Assembly (NCBI RefSeq): GCF_001457655.1
Contig: NZ_LN831035.1
Span: 1,674,001 to 1,738,000, forward strand
Source: Haemophilus influenzae
GTDB lineage: Bacteria; Pseudomonadota; Gammaproteobacteria; Enterobacterales; Pasteurellaceae
Direction: 5' to 3'
DNA length: 64,000 bases
In this document: piece by piece, positions 30,422 through 41,606 of the stretch
Position numbering within the stretch: position 1 is the stretch's first letter
How the letters are laid out: every line of letters begins with the position of its first letter
Position numbers and translations under genes: made by a program
The notes under the pieces: model-generated
The model's database searches: none
What the model was told of the DNA's origin: nothing
Seen by the model: the letters and a program-made list of their open reading frames with translations, nothing else

Positions 30422-30427
30422 TCTTTC

Positions 30428-30466
30428 AAGTGCGGTTAAAATTCTTATTAAATTTCAACCGCACTT
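30428..30466. terminator. Terminator between prmB and cysB (inverted uptake pair)
   Basis: AAGTGCGGTT and AACCGCACTT (cores at 30428 and 30458) face each other across 19 bases, between convergent prmB and cysB. Confidence 0.75.
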
Positions 30467-30479
30467 CATTTATACATTG

Positions 30480-32535
<2,056 letters not shown>

Positions 32536-32582
32536 TGTTTTCCTTGAATAATGGAAAGGTCGCTTTCACAAGCGTCTATAGG

Positions 32583-33206
32583 TTAAATAAAAGGAGCAGT
32601 ACTTCCACTTCCTTCGCGTAAAATCACTGGCGATTCTTCCGTTAAATCTACCACTGTTGTAGGCTCTTGCCCTAAATATCCACCATGAATAATTAAATCC
32701 ACTTGATGTTCCAAACGATCACGAATTTCTTCAGGATCGGATTGCGTAGTATGTTCTTCATTCGGCAACATTAACGAACAAGATAAAATCGGCTCGCCTA
32801 AGGCTGAAAGCAAATCTAAAGCAATTTTATTATCTGGTACGCGTAAACCAATGGTTTTACGTTTTGATGTCATTAAACGGCGAGGTAATTCTTTCGTTGC
32901 TGTAAGAATAAAAGTATAACGCCCTGGCGTATTATTTTTAATCAAACGATAAGCGGTATTATTTACCGTTGCATAAGTTGAAAGTTCCGACAAATCGCTA
33001 CACACCAAGGTAAAATTATGTCCTTCAGGCAATTTACGAATTGCTACAATGCGATCCATTGCGTGTTTATCGCCCATCATACAGCCCAAGGCATATCCCG
33101 AATCCGTTGGATACACAATCACACCGCCTTTTTGTAAAATCTCTACGGCTTGATTAATCAAGCGCGCTTGTGGATTTTCAGGGTGGATATAGAAAAATTG
33201 GCTCAT
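32583..33206 (-). CDS. yciO: YciO, YrdC/Sua5-family protein
   Basis: A 207-residue single YrdC-like domain protein, near full-length match in pattern to E. coli YciO (SQFFYIHP start, VYPTDSGYALGC, GHNFTL, KRKTIGLRVPDN, EQVDLIIHGG). TsaC/Sua5 makes threonylcarbamoyl-AMP for tRNA t6A37; YciO is a paralogue reported to have weak activity and its true role is unclear. It is upstream of rluB on the same strand with a 47-base gap. Confidence 0.88.
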   Translation of the reverse strand: MSQFFYIHPENPQARLINQAVEILQKGGVIVYPTDSGYALGCMMGDKHAMDRIVAIRKLPEGHNFTLVCSDLSELSTYATVNNTAYRLIKNNTPGRYTFILTATKELPRRLMTSKRKTIGLRVPDNKIALDLLSALGEPILSCSLMLPNEEHTTQSDPEEIRDRLEHQVDLIIHGGYLGQEPTTVVDLTEESPVILREGSGSTAPFI

Positions 33207-33285
33207 GTGTTTCTTCCTTAAAAAATGTGCGCTGATTATAGCAATTTTGTGCTCACTTTATAATGGCGAGCATATAAAAATAAAG

Positions 33286-33306
33286 GCGTAGAAAGCCAAT
33301 CTACGC
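33286..33306 (-). terminator. Terminator of sucCD
   Basis: On the minus strand GCGTAGA and TCTACGC pair around a 7-base loop, followed by CTTTATTTTTA, 20 bases after the sucD stop. Confidence 0.75.
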
Positions 33307-33326
33307 TTTAGAAAACTAAAGTGCGG

Positions 33327-34208
33327 TTAATTTTTAGATGATTTTAATAGCTTTCTCAAGGCTTCACCAATTTCAGCGAGGCTTTTTACACAGGTCACAC
33401 CAGCGGCTTCTAACGCTGCAATTTTTTCTACTGCAGTACCTTTTCCGCCGCTAATAATGGCTCCCGCATGCCCCATCCGTTTTCCTTTTGGCGCAGTGAT
33501 ACCCGCAATATACGCAACCACTGGTTTAGTAACATTATCTTTAATGAAGATTGCTGCTTCTTCCTCTGCAGAGCCGCCAATCTCGCCAATCATCACAATG
33601 GCTTCTGTTTCGGGATCTTGTTGAAATCTTTCAAGAATATCAATAAAACTAGAACCTGGAATAGGATCTCCCCCGATACCCACACAAGTCGATTGTCCAA
33701 AGCCTTCATCTGTAGTTTGTTTTACCGCTTCATAAGTTAAAGTTCCAGAACGAGAAACAATCCCCACTTTACCTTTTTTATGTATGTGAGCGGGCATAAT
33801 GCCGATTTTACATTCATCAGGCGTAATCACACCTGGGCAATTTGGCCCAATCATTACTACGCCCGTTTCATTTAATTTCTGTTTCACTTTAAGCATATCC
33901 AATGTAGGAATACCCTCAGTAATACAGACAATTAACTGAATCCCTGCATCAATGGCTTCAATTATGGCATCTTTACAAAATGATGCTGGCACATAAATAA
34001 CTGTCGCTGTTGCCCCCGTATTTTCGACAGCTTCACGAACTGTATTAAATACAGGTAAACCAAGATGAGTGGTTCCACCTTTATTTGGCGATACGCCACC
34101 AACTAATTGCGTTCCGTAGGCTAATGCTTGTTCGGAATGAAAAGCCCCTTGTCCACCAGTAAAACCTTGGCAAATCACTTTAGTATTTTTATCAATTAAA
34201 ATCGCCAT
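33327..34208 (-). CDS. sucD: Succinyl-CoA synthetase alpha subunit
   Basis: With SucC it interconverts succinyl-CoA and succinate with substrate-level phosphorylation. The 293-residue subunit has the CoA-binding Rossmann start ([20 protein letters not shown] at 13-32) and the phospho-histidine loop [12 protein letters not shown] near 247. An uptake core overlaps its stop (33319). It starts at the TAATG overlap with sucC. No sucAB is adjacent. Confidence 0.95.
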   Translation of the reverse strand: MAILIDKNTKVICQGFTGGQGAFHSEQALAYGTQLVGGVSPNKGGTTHLGLPVFNTVREAVENTGATATVIYVPASFCKDAIIEAIDAGIQLIVCITEGIPTLDMLKVKQKLNETGVVMIGPNCPGVITPDECKIGIMPAHIHKKGKVGIVSRSGTLTYEAVKQTTDEGFGQSTCVGIGGDPIPGSSFIDILERFQQDPETEAIVMIGEIGGSAEEEAAIFIKDNVTKPVVAYIAGITAPKGKRMGHAGAIISGGKGTAVEKIAALEAAGVTCVKSLAEIGEALRKLLKSSKN

Positions 34209-35377
34209 TAGTGTTCTCCTTTTGCTGCATTCACAGCTAATTCTGCAGCTTGTTGTAAACTCTGTGCTGTAAGAATATTAACGTCGCTTTGCGCTAAAAT
34301 TTGGCGACCCATTTCAGCATTCGTTCCTTCTAATCGCACAACCACAGGCACTCTCACGCCCACTTCATTTACTGCAGCAATCACGCCTTCAGCAATCAAA
34401 TCACAACGAACAATGCCACCAAAAATATTCACTAAAATCACTTTAACGGAAGGATCGGTTAAAATGATTTTGAACGCTTCAGCAACCCGCTCTTTCGTTG
34501 CACCACCACCCACATCAAGAAAATTCGCAGGCTTCCCACCATAGAGTTTCACAATATCCATGGTGCCCATTGCAAGCCCAGCCCCGTTTACCATACAACC
34601 AATATCGCCCTCTAAAGCCACATAGTTTAACTGGAATTTTTCAGCTTCTGCTTCACGGGCATCATTTTGAGTTAAATCTTGCAGTGCTAAGAGATCTTTA
34701 TGGCGAAATAAAGCGTTATCATCGACAGATATTTTGGCGTCGAGACAAACCAAATAGCCTTGTTTAGTTAGAACAAGTGGATTGACTTCCACTAAAGATA
34801 AATCTTTTTCTAAAAACAAACGAGATAAGCCCATAAAGATATCGGTAAACTGTTTGTTTTGCGTACCACTTAACCCTAATTTAAACGCCAATTCACGGCC
34901 TTGATAAGGCAATCCTCCAAATAAAGGATCAATCTCGACTTTATGGAGTAAGTGCAGTGAATTTTGCGCGACTTCTTCAATATTCATTCCACCAGCAGGA
35001 GAAGCAATAAACATAACTTTTTGAGAGGCACGATCAACAACCGCACTTAAGTAAAATTCTTTATCAATATCGCAAGTTTCTTCAAAATAAATCTGGTTTA
35101 CTGGCTGACCCAATTTATCCGTTTGAAAAGTGACTAAACGTTGTCCCAGCCATTTTTCTGCAAAAGCTCTCGCTTCCTCTACATCCTGTACCAATTTAAC
35201 GCCACCCGCTTTACCACGCCCACCAGCATGAACTTGGCATTTCGCCGCCCACTTATCGCCTGAAAGTTGAGCCAGTACCAAATCGACATCCTCAACAGAT
35301 TGACAGACTGCCCCATTTTTTACGGGTAATCCATAATGCTCAAATAGTTGTTTTGCTTGGTATTCGTGTAAATTCAT
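34208..35377 (-). CDS. sucC: Succinyl-CoA synthetase beta subunit
   Basis: A 389-residue subunit with an N-terminal ATP-grasp domain ([17 protein letters not shown] start, [19 protein letters not shown] near 45-63) and a C-terminal CoA-ligase domain ([30 protein letters not shown]). It binds the nucleotide and completes the active site with SucD. The stop overlaps the sucD start by one base. It is upstream of sucD on the same strand, after rlmM. Confidence 0.95.
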   Translation of the reverse strand: MNLHEYQAKQLFEHYGLPVKNGAVCQSVEDVDLVLAQLSGDKWAAKCQVHAGGRGKAGGVKLVQDVEEARAFAEKWLGQRLVTFQTDKLGQPVNQIYFEETCDIDKEFYLSAVVDRASQKVMFIASPAGGMNIEEVAQNSLHLLHKVEIDPLFGGLPYQGRELAFKLGLSGTQNKQFTDIFMGLSRLFLEKDLSLVEVNPLVLTKQGYLVCLDAKISVDDNALFRHKDLLALQDLTQNDAREAEAEKFQLNYVALEGDIGCMVNGAGLAMGTMDIVKLYGGKPANFLDVGGGATKERVAEAFKIILTDPSVKVILVNIFGGIVRCDLIAEGVIAAVNEVGVRVPVVVRLEGTNAEMGRQILAQSDVNILTAQSLQQAAELAVNAAKGEH

Positions 35378-35412
35378 TCGCGACGTCCTTTTTGGTTATG
35401 AAAACAATTCAC

Positions 35413-36504
35413 TCAAGGTTTTAATGCTATATGAACCGTGATTTCTTCACGATCGTGATATAAATGTTTTGCTTGGATATCAAAATTTAAATTCTGCTCA
35501 GCCAACATAACAGCCAAGTTTTCTAAACATAATATCACTTCTTGATAACGTTTTTTCATGGGTAATTTTAAATTGAAGATGGTTTCTCGGCACCAACCAT
35601 TCAACAACCATTTACCAATCAATAACGAAATACGACTTGGTTGTTCCACCATATCACAGACTAACCAATCCACTTTTTTCCTTTTTGGGGGCTGAAATTT
35701 AAAACCATCTTCCGCGCAATGTTCAATGCACCCCGTATCATGCAAACTCGCCGCCATTTTTCCGTGATCAACTGCATAAACAAATAAACCTCGTTTGACT
35801 AATTGATACGTCCAACCGCCAGGGCAAGCCCCTAAATCAACGCCAATCATATTTTCATTTAAACGTTTATTCTCTTCTTTACGCGGAATAAAAGTCAAAA
35901 TAGCTTCTTCTAGTTTTAACGTAGATCGACTCGGCGCATCTGCAGGAAATTTTAAACGAGGGATTCCCATAAAATGGGAGGAATGATTATCCACATAAGA
36001 ATATCCCACATAGCAGCAATTCGGTTTTACAAAAAAACAATGTAAAAATTGACCGCACTTTTGACTCGCCTTTGCCGAAAGCCAACCTTGTTTTTTCAAT
36101 GCCTGACGTAAAGGCACGGTAAACTTACGACAAAAAGTGGAAAGCTCCTTTGCTTCATTTGTGTCTGCAGTTTCTACAAAAAGCTCGCTAGATTGAGCAA
36201 AATTAACTTGTTGTGATAATTCTTCAAATGCCGCCACGATGGGACTAATACGATCAGCGGGATCTAAATCTTCCAATAAATCGGAAATAACCATCATCTG
36301 ACGAGCAAAAATCAAACGATTAAAAGGAATGTCTCGGGCAAGGCGATCTGCCTCATCAGGTTGATAACATTCAAAAATCACGTAGCCCGAATTATCTTGC
36401 ACTCGAGCAAAACCAAATACACCTAAATGACTTGCTTGATCGGTAATCTCTGCGGCGACTTCTTTCTCAAAACCTGGGCGACAATATAATGCGAGTTTAT
36501 TCAT
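35413..36504 (-). CDS. rlmM: 23S rRNA (cytidine-2498) 2'-O-methyltransferase RlmM
   Basis: SAM-dependent methyltransferase for C2498 of 23S rRNA, 363 residues. An N-terminal THUMP-like part precedes the Rossmann domain with [20 protein letters not shown] near 220 and the catalytic-tetrad Lys/Asp positions ([17 protein letters not shown]). I chose ATG 36504 ([16 protein letters not shown]), where the family starts; a 49-residue upstream extension lies within gcvA. It overlaps the gcvA stop by eight bases and is likely cotranscribed. Confidence 0.94.
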   Translation of the reverse strand: MNKLALYCRPGFEKEVAAEITDQASHLGVFGFARVQDNSGYVIFECYQPDEADRLARDIPFNRLIFARQMMVISDLLEDLDPADRISPIVAAFEELSQQVNFAQSSELFVETADTNEAKELSTFCRKFTVPLRQALKKQGWLSAKASQKCGQFLHCFFVKPNCCYVGYSYVDNHSSHFMGIPRLKFPADAPSRSTLKLEEAILTFIPRKEENKRLNENMIGVDLGACPGGWTYQLVKRGLFVYAVDHGKMAASLHDTGCIEHCAEDGFKFQPPKRKKVDWLVCDMVEQPSRISLLIGKWLLNGWCRETIFNLKLPMKKRYQEVILCLENLAVMLAEQNLNFDIQAKHLYHDREEITVHIALKP

Positions 36505-37390
36505 TTTCTTCTTGTTTAATTGAGTTAATAATCCACTGACGGAATGCTTGAATTTTTTGGTCATCAAGGCGATCAAGATGATTGACCACATAAAATGATT
36601 TTGGATCAGGCAAATTAGTCGGCAACACTGCTTGCAATGAGCCATTTTCAATTTCTTGCAAGGCTAATAAGCGATTAGCTAATACAATACCTTGCCCGTG
36701 AATAGCCGCCTGTAACGCCATAAATGTATGGCTAAATAACGGCCCTTGCTGAATATTTAAATCATCTAACTGTAAATGATTTGCCATCGCTTGCCAATTA
36801 TCACAGGTATGAATGTGAATTAATGTGTGTTTTTTTAAATCTTCAGGCTGAATAATTGGATTTTCTGCTAGCAATTCAGGTGAGGCTAAAATCAATAAAT
36901 TTTCTTCGCAAAGACGATCTACTTGAAGATTCTGCCAATTTCCCAAACCATAATAAATAGCAAGATCAATTTCTTTATTTAACAAACCTTCATCTTGATC
37001 CACGCCTGTTAAACGAACCTCAATTTGCGGATAAAGCTGATTAAATTCACTTAAATGTGGCACTAACCATTGGATACCAAAAGTTTGTGGCACGCTAATA
37101 TTTAAATGCGGATCCGTTTTTAACGTTAATAATCGCTCTGTTGCTTCATTTAAGCGACGCAGAATTTTATTAATATCAACAAAATAAGCTTTACCAAGCT
37201 CCGTTAATTCTAAAGAACGATTCTTTCGCTTAAATAATTCAATCCCTAAAAATTCTTCTAATAATTTAATTTGATGACTAACCGCCGCCTGTGTAACACA
37301 AAGCTCATCTGCTGCTTTAGTAAAACTTAAATAACGAGCAGCCGACTCAAAAGATTTTAGTGAATTCAATGGTGGCAAACGTTTATACAT
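36497..37390 (-). CDS. gcvA: GcvA, LysR-type regulator of glycine cleavage
   Basis: A 297-residue LysR-family regulator with the helix-turn-helix at about 18-60 ([20 protein letters not shown]) and a C-terminal effector domain. In enterobacteria GcvA activates gcvTHP and the divergent sRNA gene gcvB. The divergent gene here indeed has the sequence hallmarks of GcvB, which supports this call over generic LysR. It overlaps rlmM by eight bases, as in E. coli where gcvA and rlmM are neighbours. Confidence 0.93.
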   Translation of the reverse strand: MYKRLPPLNSLKSFESAARYLSFTKAADELCVTQAAVSHQIKLLEEFLGIELFKRKNRSLELTELGKAYFVDINKILRRLNEATERLLTLKTDPHLNISVPQTFGIQWLVPHLSEFNQLYPQIEVRLTGVDQDEGLLNKEIDLAIYYGLGNWQNLQVDRLCEENLLILASPELLAENPIIQPEDLKKHTLIHIHTCDNWQAMANHLQLDDLNIQQGPLFSHTFMALQAAIHGQGIVLANRLLALQEIENGSLQAVLPTNLPDPKSFYVVNHLDRLDDQKIQAFRQWIINSIKQEENE

Positions 37391-37480
37391 ATAGTATTTC
37401 CATTTATAAAATTTTCGTCTATAATGGACAAGATTTATTTCAAATTAGTTTTTCTAATACCTAAAATAAAAAAACGTCAC

Positions 37481-37509
37481 TTGTCCTTTCCTACCCTTTT
37501 CCTTACAAT
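37481..37509 (+). promoter_or_regulatory. Promoter of gcvB
   Basis: TTGTCC (37481-37486), a 17-base spacer and TACAAT (37504-37509) form a good sigma-70 promoter, divergent from gcvA. The predicted start is near 37516. Confidence 0.75.
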
Positions 37510-37515
37510 ACAACC

Positions 37516-37690
37516 ATACTTAATGATTGGTAATTCCTTACTAGTTAATGAGTTTCAGACTTAAGTATGATGTTGTGTTTGCATATAGTTCGGGAAACCG
37601 AACTTGAGTAACAATTTGTTACTCATTTACTTCCTGTATATTATTAAACCGATTTGGTTAAACGCTGCTCTCATTGAGTGGCGTTTTTTT
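37516..37690 (+). ncRNA. gcvB: GcvB small regulatory RNA
   Basis: About 175 nt, divergent from gcvA as in E. coli. The G/U-rich seed GATGTTGTGTTTGCATA (37568-37584) closely matches E. coli GcvB region R1, and TTACTTCCTGTATATT (37629-37644) matches its conserved CACUUCCUGUACAUU. Hairpins: ATACTTAA/TTAAGTAT around 37516-37567, AGTTCGG-GAAA-CCGAACT (37587-37604), GAGTAAC/GTTACTC (37607-37625) and a terminal stem AACGC/GCGTT followed by T7 (37661-37690). GcvB with Hfq represses amino-acid and peptide transporter mRNAs; dppB and the art genes in this window are candidate targets. The 5' end is inferred from the promoter. Confidence 0.85.
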
Positions 37691-37864
37691 CATCCCGATT
37701 TTAGCATAACTATATTGTTATTTCCTGCCCTGTTTCCAAAATTTCATTATTCCTTTTTAGTTGGCTAAAAATTGCATCATTTCGAGAATTTATTATTTAA
37801 ATCACTTCAGGAATGGTGTAGATTAAGCGAAATTTCATTCAAAAAATAATATTAAGGAAGTAAA

Positions 37865-38896
37865 ATGAAAGACTTAGACTGGAATAACCTTGGTTTTAGT
37901 TATATTAAAACAGATTACCGCTTCATCGCTCACTGGAAAGATGGCAAATGGGACGAAGGAAAACTCACCACAGACAATACTTTACATATTCACGAAGGTT
38001 CTACCGCACTTCACTACGGCCAACAATGCTTTGAAGGCTTAAAAGCTTACCGTTGCAAAGATGGTTCAATCAACTTATTCCGCCCGCAAGCAAATGCAGA
38101 GCGTATGCAACGTACCGCAGACCGTCTTTTAATGCCACGCGTACCAACTGAATTATTCGTGCGTGCATGTAAAGAAGTGGTTAAAGCTAACCAAGATTGG
38201 TTGGGTCCTTACGGTTCTGGTGCAACCTTATACTTACGTCCATTCTTAATTGGCGTGGGCGAAAATATCGGCGTGAAAACGGCACCAGAGTTTATTTTCT
38301 CTGTTTTTTGTTGCCCAGTGGGTGCTTACTTCAAAGGTGGTTTGGCTCCATCAAACTTTATCACGACTGATTATGACCGTGCTGCACCAATGGGCACTGG
38401 TGGTGTGAAAGTGGGTGGGAACTACGCAGCAAGCTTACTTCCACACGAATTAGCCGCAGAACAAGGTACGCCAGAACGTAAATTTGCGGATGCAATCTAT
38501 TTAGATCCAAAAACTCACACTAAAATTGAAGAAGTCGGTGCGGCAAACTTCTTTGGGATCACAAAAGACAATAAATTCATCACACCAAAATCAGAATCTA
38601 TTTTACCAAGTATCACTAAATACTCTCTTTTACATATCGCAAAAGAGCGTTTAGGTATGGAAGCTATTGAAGGCGATGTGTATATCGATCAACTCGATCA
38701 ATTCGTAGAAGCTGGTGCGTGCGGTACAGCGGCGGTGATTACTCCAGTGGGCGGCATTCAACACAACGGAAAATTCCACGTATTCTATTCAGAAACTGAA
38801 GTAGGCCCTGTTACCCGTCGTCTTTATGATGAATTAACAGGCATCCAATTCGGTGATATCGAAGCACCTGAAGGCTGGATTGTGAAAGTAGAATAA
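37865..38896 (+). CDS. ilvE: Branched-chain amino acid aminotransferase
   Basis: PLP enzyme of fold type IV, 343 residues, making leucine, isoleucine and valine from their keto acids. Length and motifs ([35 protein letters not shown] near 184-198, [10 protein letters not shown]) fit the class II BCAT type rather than the 309-residue E. coli IlvE. TTAAGGAAGTAAA precedes the ATG. No attenuator peptide is visible in the 174 bases between GcvB and the gene. It ends at an inverted uptake-pair terminator. Confidence 0.95.
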   Translation: MKDLDWNNLGFSYIKTDYRFIAHWKDGKWDEGKLTTDNTLHIHEGSTALHYGQQCFEGLKAYRCKDGSINLFRPQANAERMQRTADRLLMPRVPTELFVRACKEVVKANQDWLGPYGSGATLYLRPFLIGVGENIGVKTAPEFIFSVFCCPVGAYFKGGLAPSNFITTDYDRAAPMGTGGVKVGGNYAASLLPHELAAEQGTPERKFADAIYLDPKTHTKIEEVGAANFFGITKDNKFITPKSESILPSITKYSLLHIAKERLGMEAIEGDVYIDQLDQFVEAGACGTAAVITPVGGIQHNGKFHVFYSETEVGPVTRRLYDELTGIQFGDIEAPEGWIVKVE

Positions 38897-38917
38897 TTTC
38901 TACCAATAGAAAAACGA

Positions 38918-38949
38918 AAGTGCGGTTAAAAATCAACCGCACTTTTTTA
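38918..38949. terminator. Terminator between ilvE and the small lipoprotein (inverted uptake pair)
   Basis: AAGTGCGGTT and AACCGCACTT (cores at 38918 and 38936) flank a short loop and are followed by T6. The convergent lipoprotein stop codon lies within its right edge. Confidence 0.85.
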
Positions 38950-39090
38950 TTGATTCAATCCCCATTGGCGAGAATCTTTATCAAATTTAACACCTGAATG
39001 CGAACCTTCTGCACCGTTAAAATACACATCCTTATTTGCGCAAGCTGAAATAATCAACGCGCCTGCGATAATCAACAACCATTTTTTCAT
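38947..39090 (-). CDS. Small lipoprotein, 47 residues
   Basis: A short frame from ATG 39090 to TAA 38947. The first 17 residues are a lipoprotein signal: MKKWLLIIAGALIISAC, with Cys17 as the lipidation site. The mature peptide is only about 31 residues, polar, ending RQWGLNQ. AAAGG lies seven bases before the ATG. No function can be named; small lipoproteins of this kind occur in many Pasteurellaceae. It is a single gene divergent from the queC riboswitch region. Confidence 0.78.
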   Translation of the reverse strand: MKKWLLIIAGALIISACANKDVYFNGAEGSHSGVKFDKDSRQWGLNQ

Positions 39091-39205
39091 AAGTAAACCT
39101 TTTTGCTAAATTAAAAACCTGCGAATTGTAGCACAACGACTTCACATCCAACGAAATATTTCACTTGTCTTGCTAAAATAGAACTTCCCCACTAGAATAC
39201 CCCCC

Positions 39206-39239
39206 GTAGTTCGCAAACCTCCTACAATAAAAAACTAGG
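39206..39239 (+). promoter_or_regulatory. PreQ1-I-type riboswitch before queC
   Basis: GTAG (39206-39209) pairs with CTAC (39222-39225) as stem P1; the loop contains TTCGCAAACCT; an A-rich linker (AATAAAAAACT) follows and ends in AGG (39237-39239), which can pair with CCT of the loop to close the P2 pseudoknot. This is the layout of class I preQ1 aptamers such as the Thermoanaerobacter one (loop UCGCAGUAACC, tail AACAAAACAAGG). The AGG is also the ribosome site, six bases before the queC ATG, so ligand binding should block translation. Confidence 0.82.
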
Positions 39240-39245
39240 TAAAAT

Positions 39246-39929
39246 ATGAATATTTTCAATCCAAACCACGATCGTAAAGCGATTGTCATCTTTTCAGGTG
39301 GACAAGACTCCACGACTTGTTTATTCCAAGCTATTGCTGAATACGGCAAAGAAAACATAGAAGCCATTACCTTTCAATATGGGCAGCGTCATGCTATTGA
39401 ATTAGAAAAGGCGCGCGCCATTGTGCAAGATCTCGGCATTAAACAAACCTTGATTGATACATCTGTTATGAAAGCTATCACACATAATGCATTAATGGAT
39501 GAACAGGCGCATATTGAGCAAAAAGAGAATGAATTGCCAAACACTTTTGTTGATGGTCGCAATGCCCTATTTTTACTTTATGCAGCGATTTATGCGAAAG
39601 GCCAAGGCATTCAAGATATTATCACTGGCGTATGTGAAACAGATTTCAGCGGTTATCCAGATTGCCGAGATGTGTTTATCAAGTCAATGAATGTCACATT
39701 AAATTTAGCTATGGATTATCAATTCAATATCAAAACACCATTAATGTATCTCACTAAAGCCCAAACTTGGCAGCTTGCTGATGAATTAGGCGTATTAGAT
39801 TATGTACAAAAACATACTCACACTTGCTATGAAGGCATCGAAGGTGGATGCGGAAAATGCCCAAGCTGTATTTTACGCAATAAAGGTCTAAAGAAATATT
39901 TGACTCAAAAAGGTAGAAAAAATGTTTAA
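39246..39929 (+). CDS. queC: 7-cyano-7-deazaguanine (preQ0) synthase QueC
   Basis: ATP-dependent conversion of 7-carboxy-7-deazaguanine to preQ0 in queuosine synthesis. The 227-residue protein has the PP-loop SGGQDSTT near 17-24 and a zinc-binding cysteine set [15 protein letters not shown] near 195-209. It heads queC-queD-queE behind the preQ1-type riboswitch and overlaps queD by eight bases. No uptake core lies in it. Confidence 0.95.
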   Translation: MNIFNPNHDRKAIVIFSGGQDSTTCLFQAIAEYGKENIEAITFQYGQRHAIELEKARAIVQDLGIKQTLIDTSVMKAITHNALMDEQAHIEQKENELPNTFVDGRNALFLLYAAIYAKGQGIQDIITGVCETDFSGYPDCRDVFIKSMNVTLNLAMDYQFNIKTPLMYLTKAQTWQLADELGVLDYVQKHTHTCYEGIEGGCGKCPSCILRNKGLKKYLTQKGRKNV

Positions 39930-40347
39930 AATTTCCAAAGAATTTAGCTTTGACATGGCACATTTATTAGATGGACATGATGGGAAATGTCAAAATTTAC
40001 ATGGACACACATATAAATTACAAGTTGAAATTTCGGGTGACTTATATGAATCAGGTGCAAAAAAAGCAATGGTCATTGATTTTTCAGATCTAAAGTCTAT
40101 TGTGAAAAAAGTTATTTTAGATCCGATGGATCACGCCTTTATTTATGATCAAACCAATGAGCGAGAAAGCCAAATTGCCACTCTATTGCAAAAGTTAAAC
40201 TCAAAAACTTTTGGTGTTCCCTTTAGAACTACGGCAGAAGAAATAGCTCGTTTTATTTTTAATCGTTTAAAACATGATGAACAACTGTCCATATCATCCA
40301 TTCGTTTATGGGAAACCCCAGCTTCATTTTGCGAGTATCAGGAGTAA
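39922..40347 (+). CDS. queD: 6-carboxy-5,6,7,8-tetrahydropterin synthase QueD
   Basis: Converts dihydroneopterin triphosphate to 6-carboxytetrahydropterin, an early queuosine step. The 141-residue protein has the zinc histidines and catalytic Cys of the PTPS family: [24 protein letters not shown] near 10-33, with C24 and H29/H31. It is encoded eight bases inside the end of queC and abuts queE, so the three are translated in series. Confidence 0.94.
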   Translation: MFKISKEFSFDMAHLLDGHDGKCQNLHGHTYKLQVEISGDLYESGAKKAMVIDFSDLKSIVKKVILDPMDHAFIYDQTNERESQIATLLQKLNSKTFGVPFRTTAEEIARFIFNRLKHDEQLSISSIRLWETPASFCEYQE

Positions 40348-40983
40348 ATGTTGATGGAAAAATATCATGATTTTGAACCGAACTTTAACATAGTCGAAAT
40401 TTTTGAAAGTCTGCAAGGGGAGGGCTTCAATACGGGAATGCCAAGTGTTTTTGTACGATTTGGTAAATGCAATCTAGACTGTCCTTGGTGTGATACACCT
40501 TATAATAATTTTAAACGCTGGTCTGTATCACAAATTCTAGAAAAAGTGCGGTCATTTTCGTCAAAGAATATTATCATCACAGGTGGTGAGCCAACAATTG
40601 TACCAAAAATTGAATACTTACTTGAGCAATTTAAATCAGATGGCTATTTTCTTGCAATTGAAACCAATGGTCTAAAAGCAATTCCTGCACAAATAGATTA
40701 TATTGCGACGAGTCCTAAGAGCCTTTATGCTCATAAGTATGAAAAGCGTTGCATTCCATTTGCAAATGAAGTACGTATTGTAATGGACAGTAATATGCCA
40801 TCATTTTGTGAATTGATCGAGCAAAAAATAAAAGCAAAGAATTACTATCTTTCACCTTGTGAAATTGATGGAAAAATGAATTTACTTGAGACTATCACTT
40901 TACTTGGTCAATTGAATCAACGTTCAAATAAACCTAAATGGCAGCTAAGTTTACAAACACATAAATTGATTGGTATTGAGTAA
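40348..40983 (+). CDS. queE: 7-carboxy-7-deazaguanine synthase QueE
   Basis: Radical-SAM enzyme that contracts 6-carboxytetrahydropterin to 7-carboxy-7-deazaguanine. The 211-residue protein has the CxxxCxxC cluster motif CNLDCPWC near 37-44 and the SAM-binding GGEP (ITGGEPTIV) near 78. A second Met two codons in (MEKYHDFEPNF) is an alternative start. It is the last gene of the que operon; no terminator is evident in the AT-rich gap after it. Confidence 0.94.
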   Translation: MLMEKYHDFEPNFNIVEIFESLQGEGFNTGMPSVFVRFGKCNLDCPWCDTPYNNFKRWSVSQILEKVRSFSSKNIIITGGEPTIVPKIEYLLEQFKSDGYFLAIETNGLKAIPAQIDYIATSPKSLYAHKYEKRCIPFANEVRIVMDSNMPSFCELIEQKIKAKNYYLSPCEIDGKMNLLETITLLGQLNQRSNKPKWQLSLQTHKLIGIE

Positions 40984-41589
40984 TAGAAGGAAATATTATT
41001 TTTTGATCAGTATATAATTTAGTATATGACGTTTTCTACTTTAGAGAGTGATCATAATGAAACTTGGATAGCACACTTCTCCCATTCCTTTGTGCTAACC
41101 ATTTTTTGAAATTTTGTACCATATCTCACTCTTTCTTATTTGTATTAATTATGAATAACATTGAATTTGAGTAACTTTTTAACCTAAAACTTAATTCGGA
41201 CAAAATCACCGACTATGCGTAAAATGGCGTGCAAGTAGAAGGAAAAGCAAATGTTTATAAAATCATTACAGGAATCCTAGCAAATCAAGTATTGATTAAG
41301 TCATTAAACAACATTCCTATACTATTACATCATGGGTATTTTTGGAAAAATGAGAAACCTTGCATTTTAGGAATGAGAGGTAAACGAATTAAAAATTTGT
41401 TTATAGATAGTATAAAAATAGCTTTCAAAGCATATGGTTTTGATGTTGAGTTTAAGGATATAGGAGAATCCCGCTTAATATTATTCTTAAAATGTTCTAC
41501 CCTACTTTTGATATACTCACAAATCTTATTGTTTCACAAGATAGATGAGACTATAATAACTGTAAATTTAAACAGATTAAAGATAGTTT
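40984..41589. other. Anomalous AT-rich gap between queE and uvrD
   Basis: About 600 bases with no recognisable gene other than the weak frame at 41229-41606. It contains no uptake core and is conspicuously AT-rich with ATA, AGA and AGT codons in its one long frame, unlike its neighbours. A good ribosome site (GAAGGAAAAGCAA) at 41238-41250 leads into a nine-codon frame that stops at once. I read it as a decayed or transferred segment. Confidence 0.45.
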
Positions 41590-41606
41590 ATGATGGATAT
41601 TTCTGA
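41229..41606 (+). CDS. Hypothetical protein, possibly a decayed gene
   Basis: A 125-residue frame that can only start at GTG 41229 and overlaps the uvrD start by 17 bases. The first 85 residues look protein-like (GYFWKNEKPCILGMRGKRIKNLF, positions 53-75), the last 40 look like random hydrophobic coding. A proper ribosome site is in another frame, where translation would stop after nine codons, so a frameshift may have damaged it. I do not recognise the family. Confidence 0.25.
   Translation: MQVEGKANVYKIITGILANQVLIKSLNNIPILLHHGYFWKNEKPCILGMRGKRIKNLFIDSIKIAFKAYGFDVEFKDIGESRLILFLKCSTLLLIYSQILLFHKIDETIITVNLNRLKIVYDGYF

Noticed and set aside
39173..39367. 64-residue minus-strand frame over the queC start
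   Set aside because: It runs antisense through the riboswitch and queC with no ribosome site or family pattern; it is a shadow.
41250..41279. Nine-codon frame with a good ribosome site before uvrD
   Set aside because: Too short and without hydrophobic or leader-peptide character (no run of one amino acid); more likely the broken start of a decayed gene.
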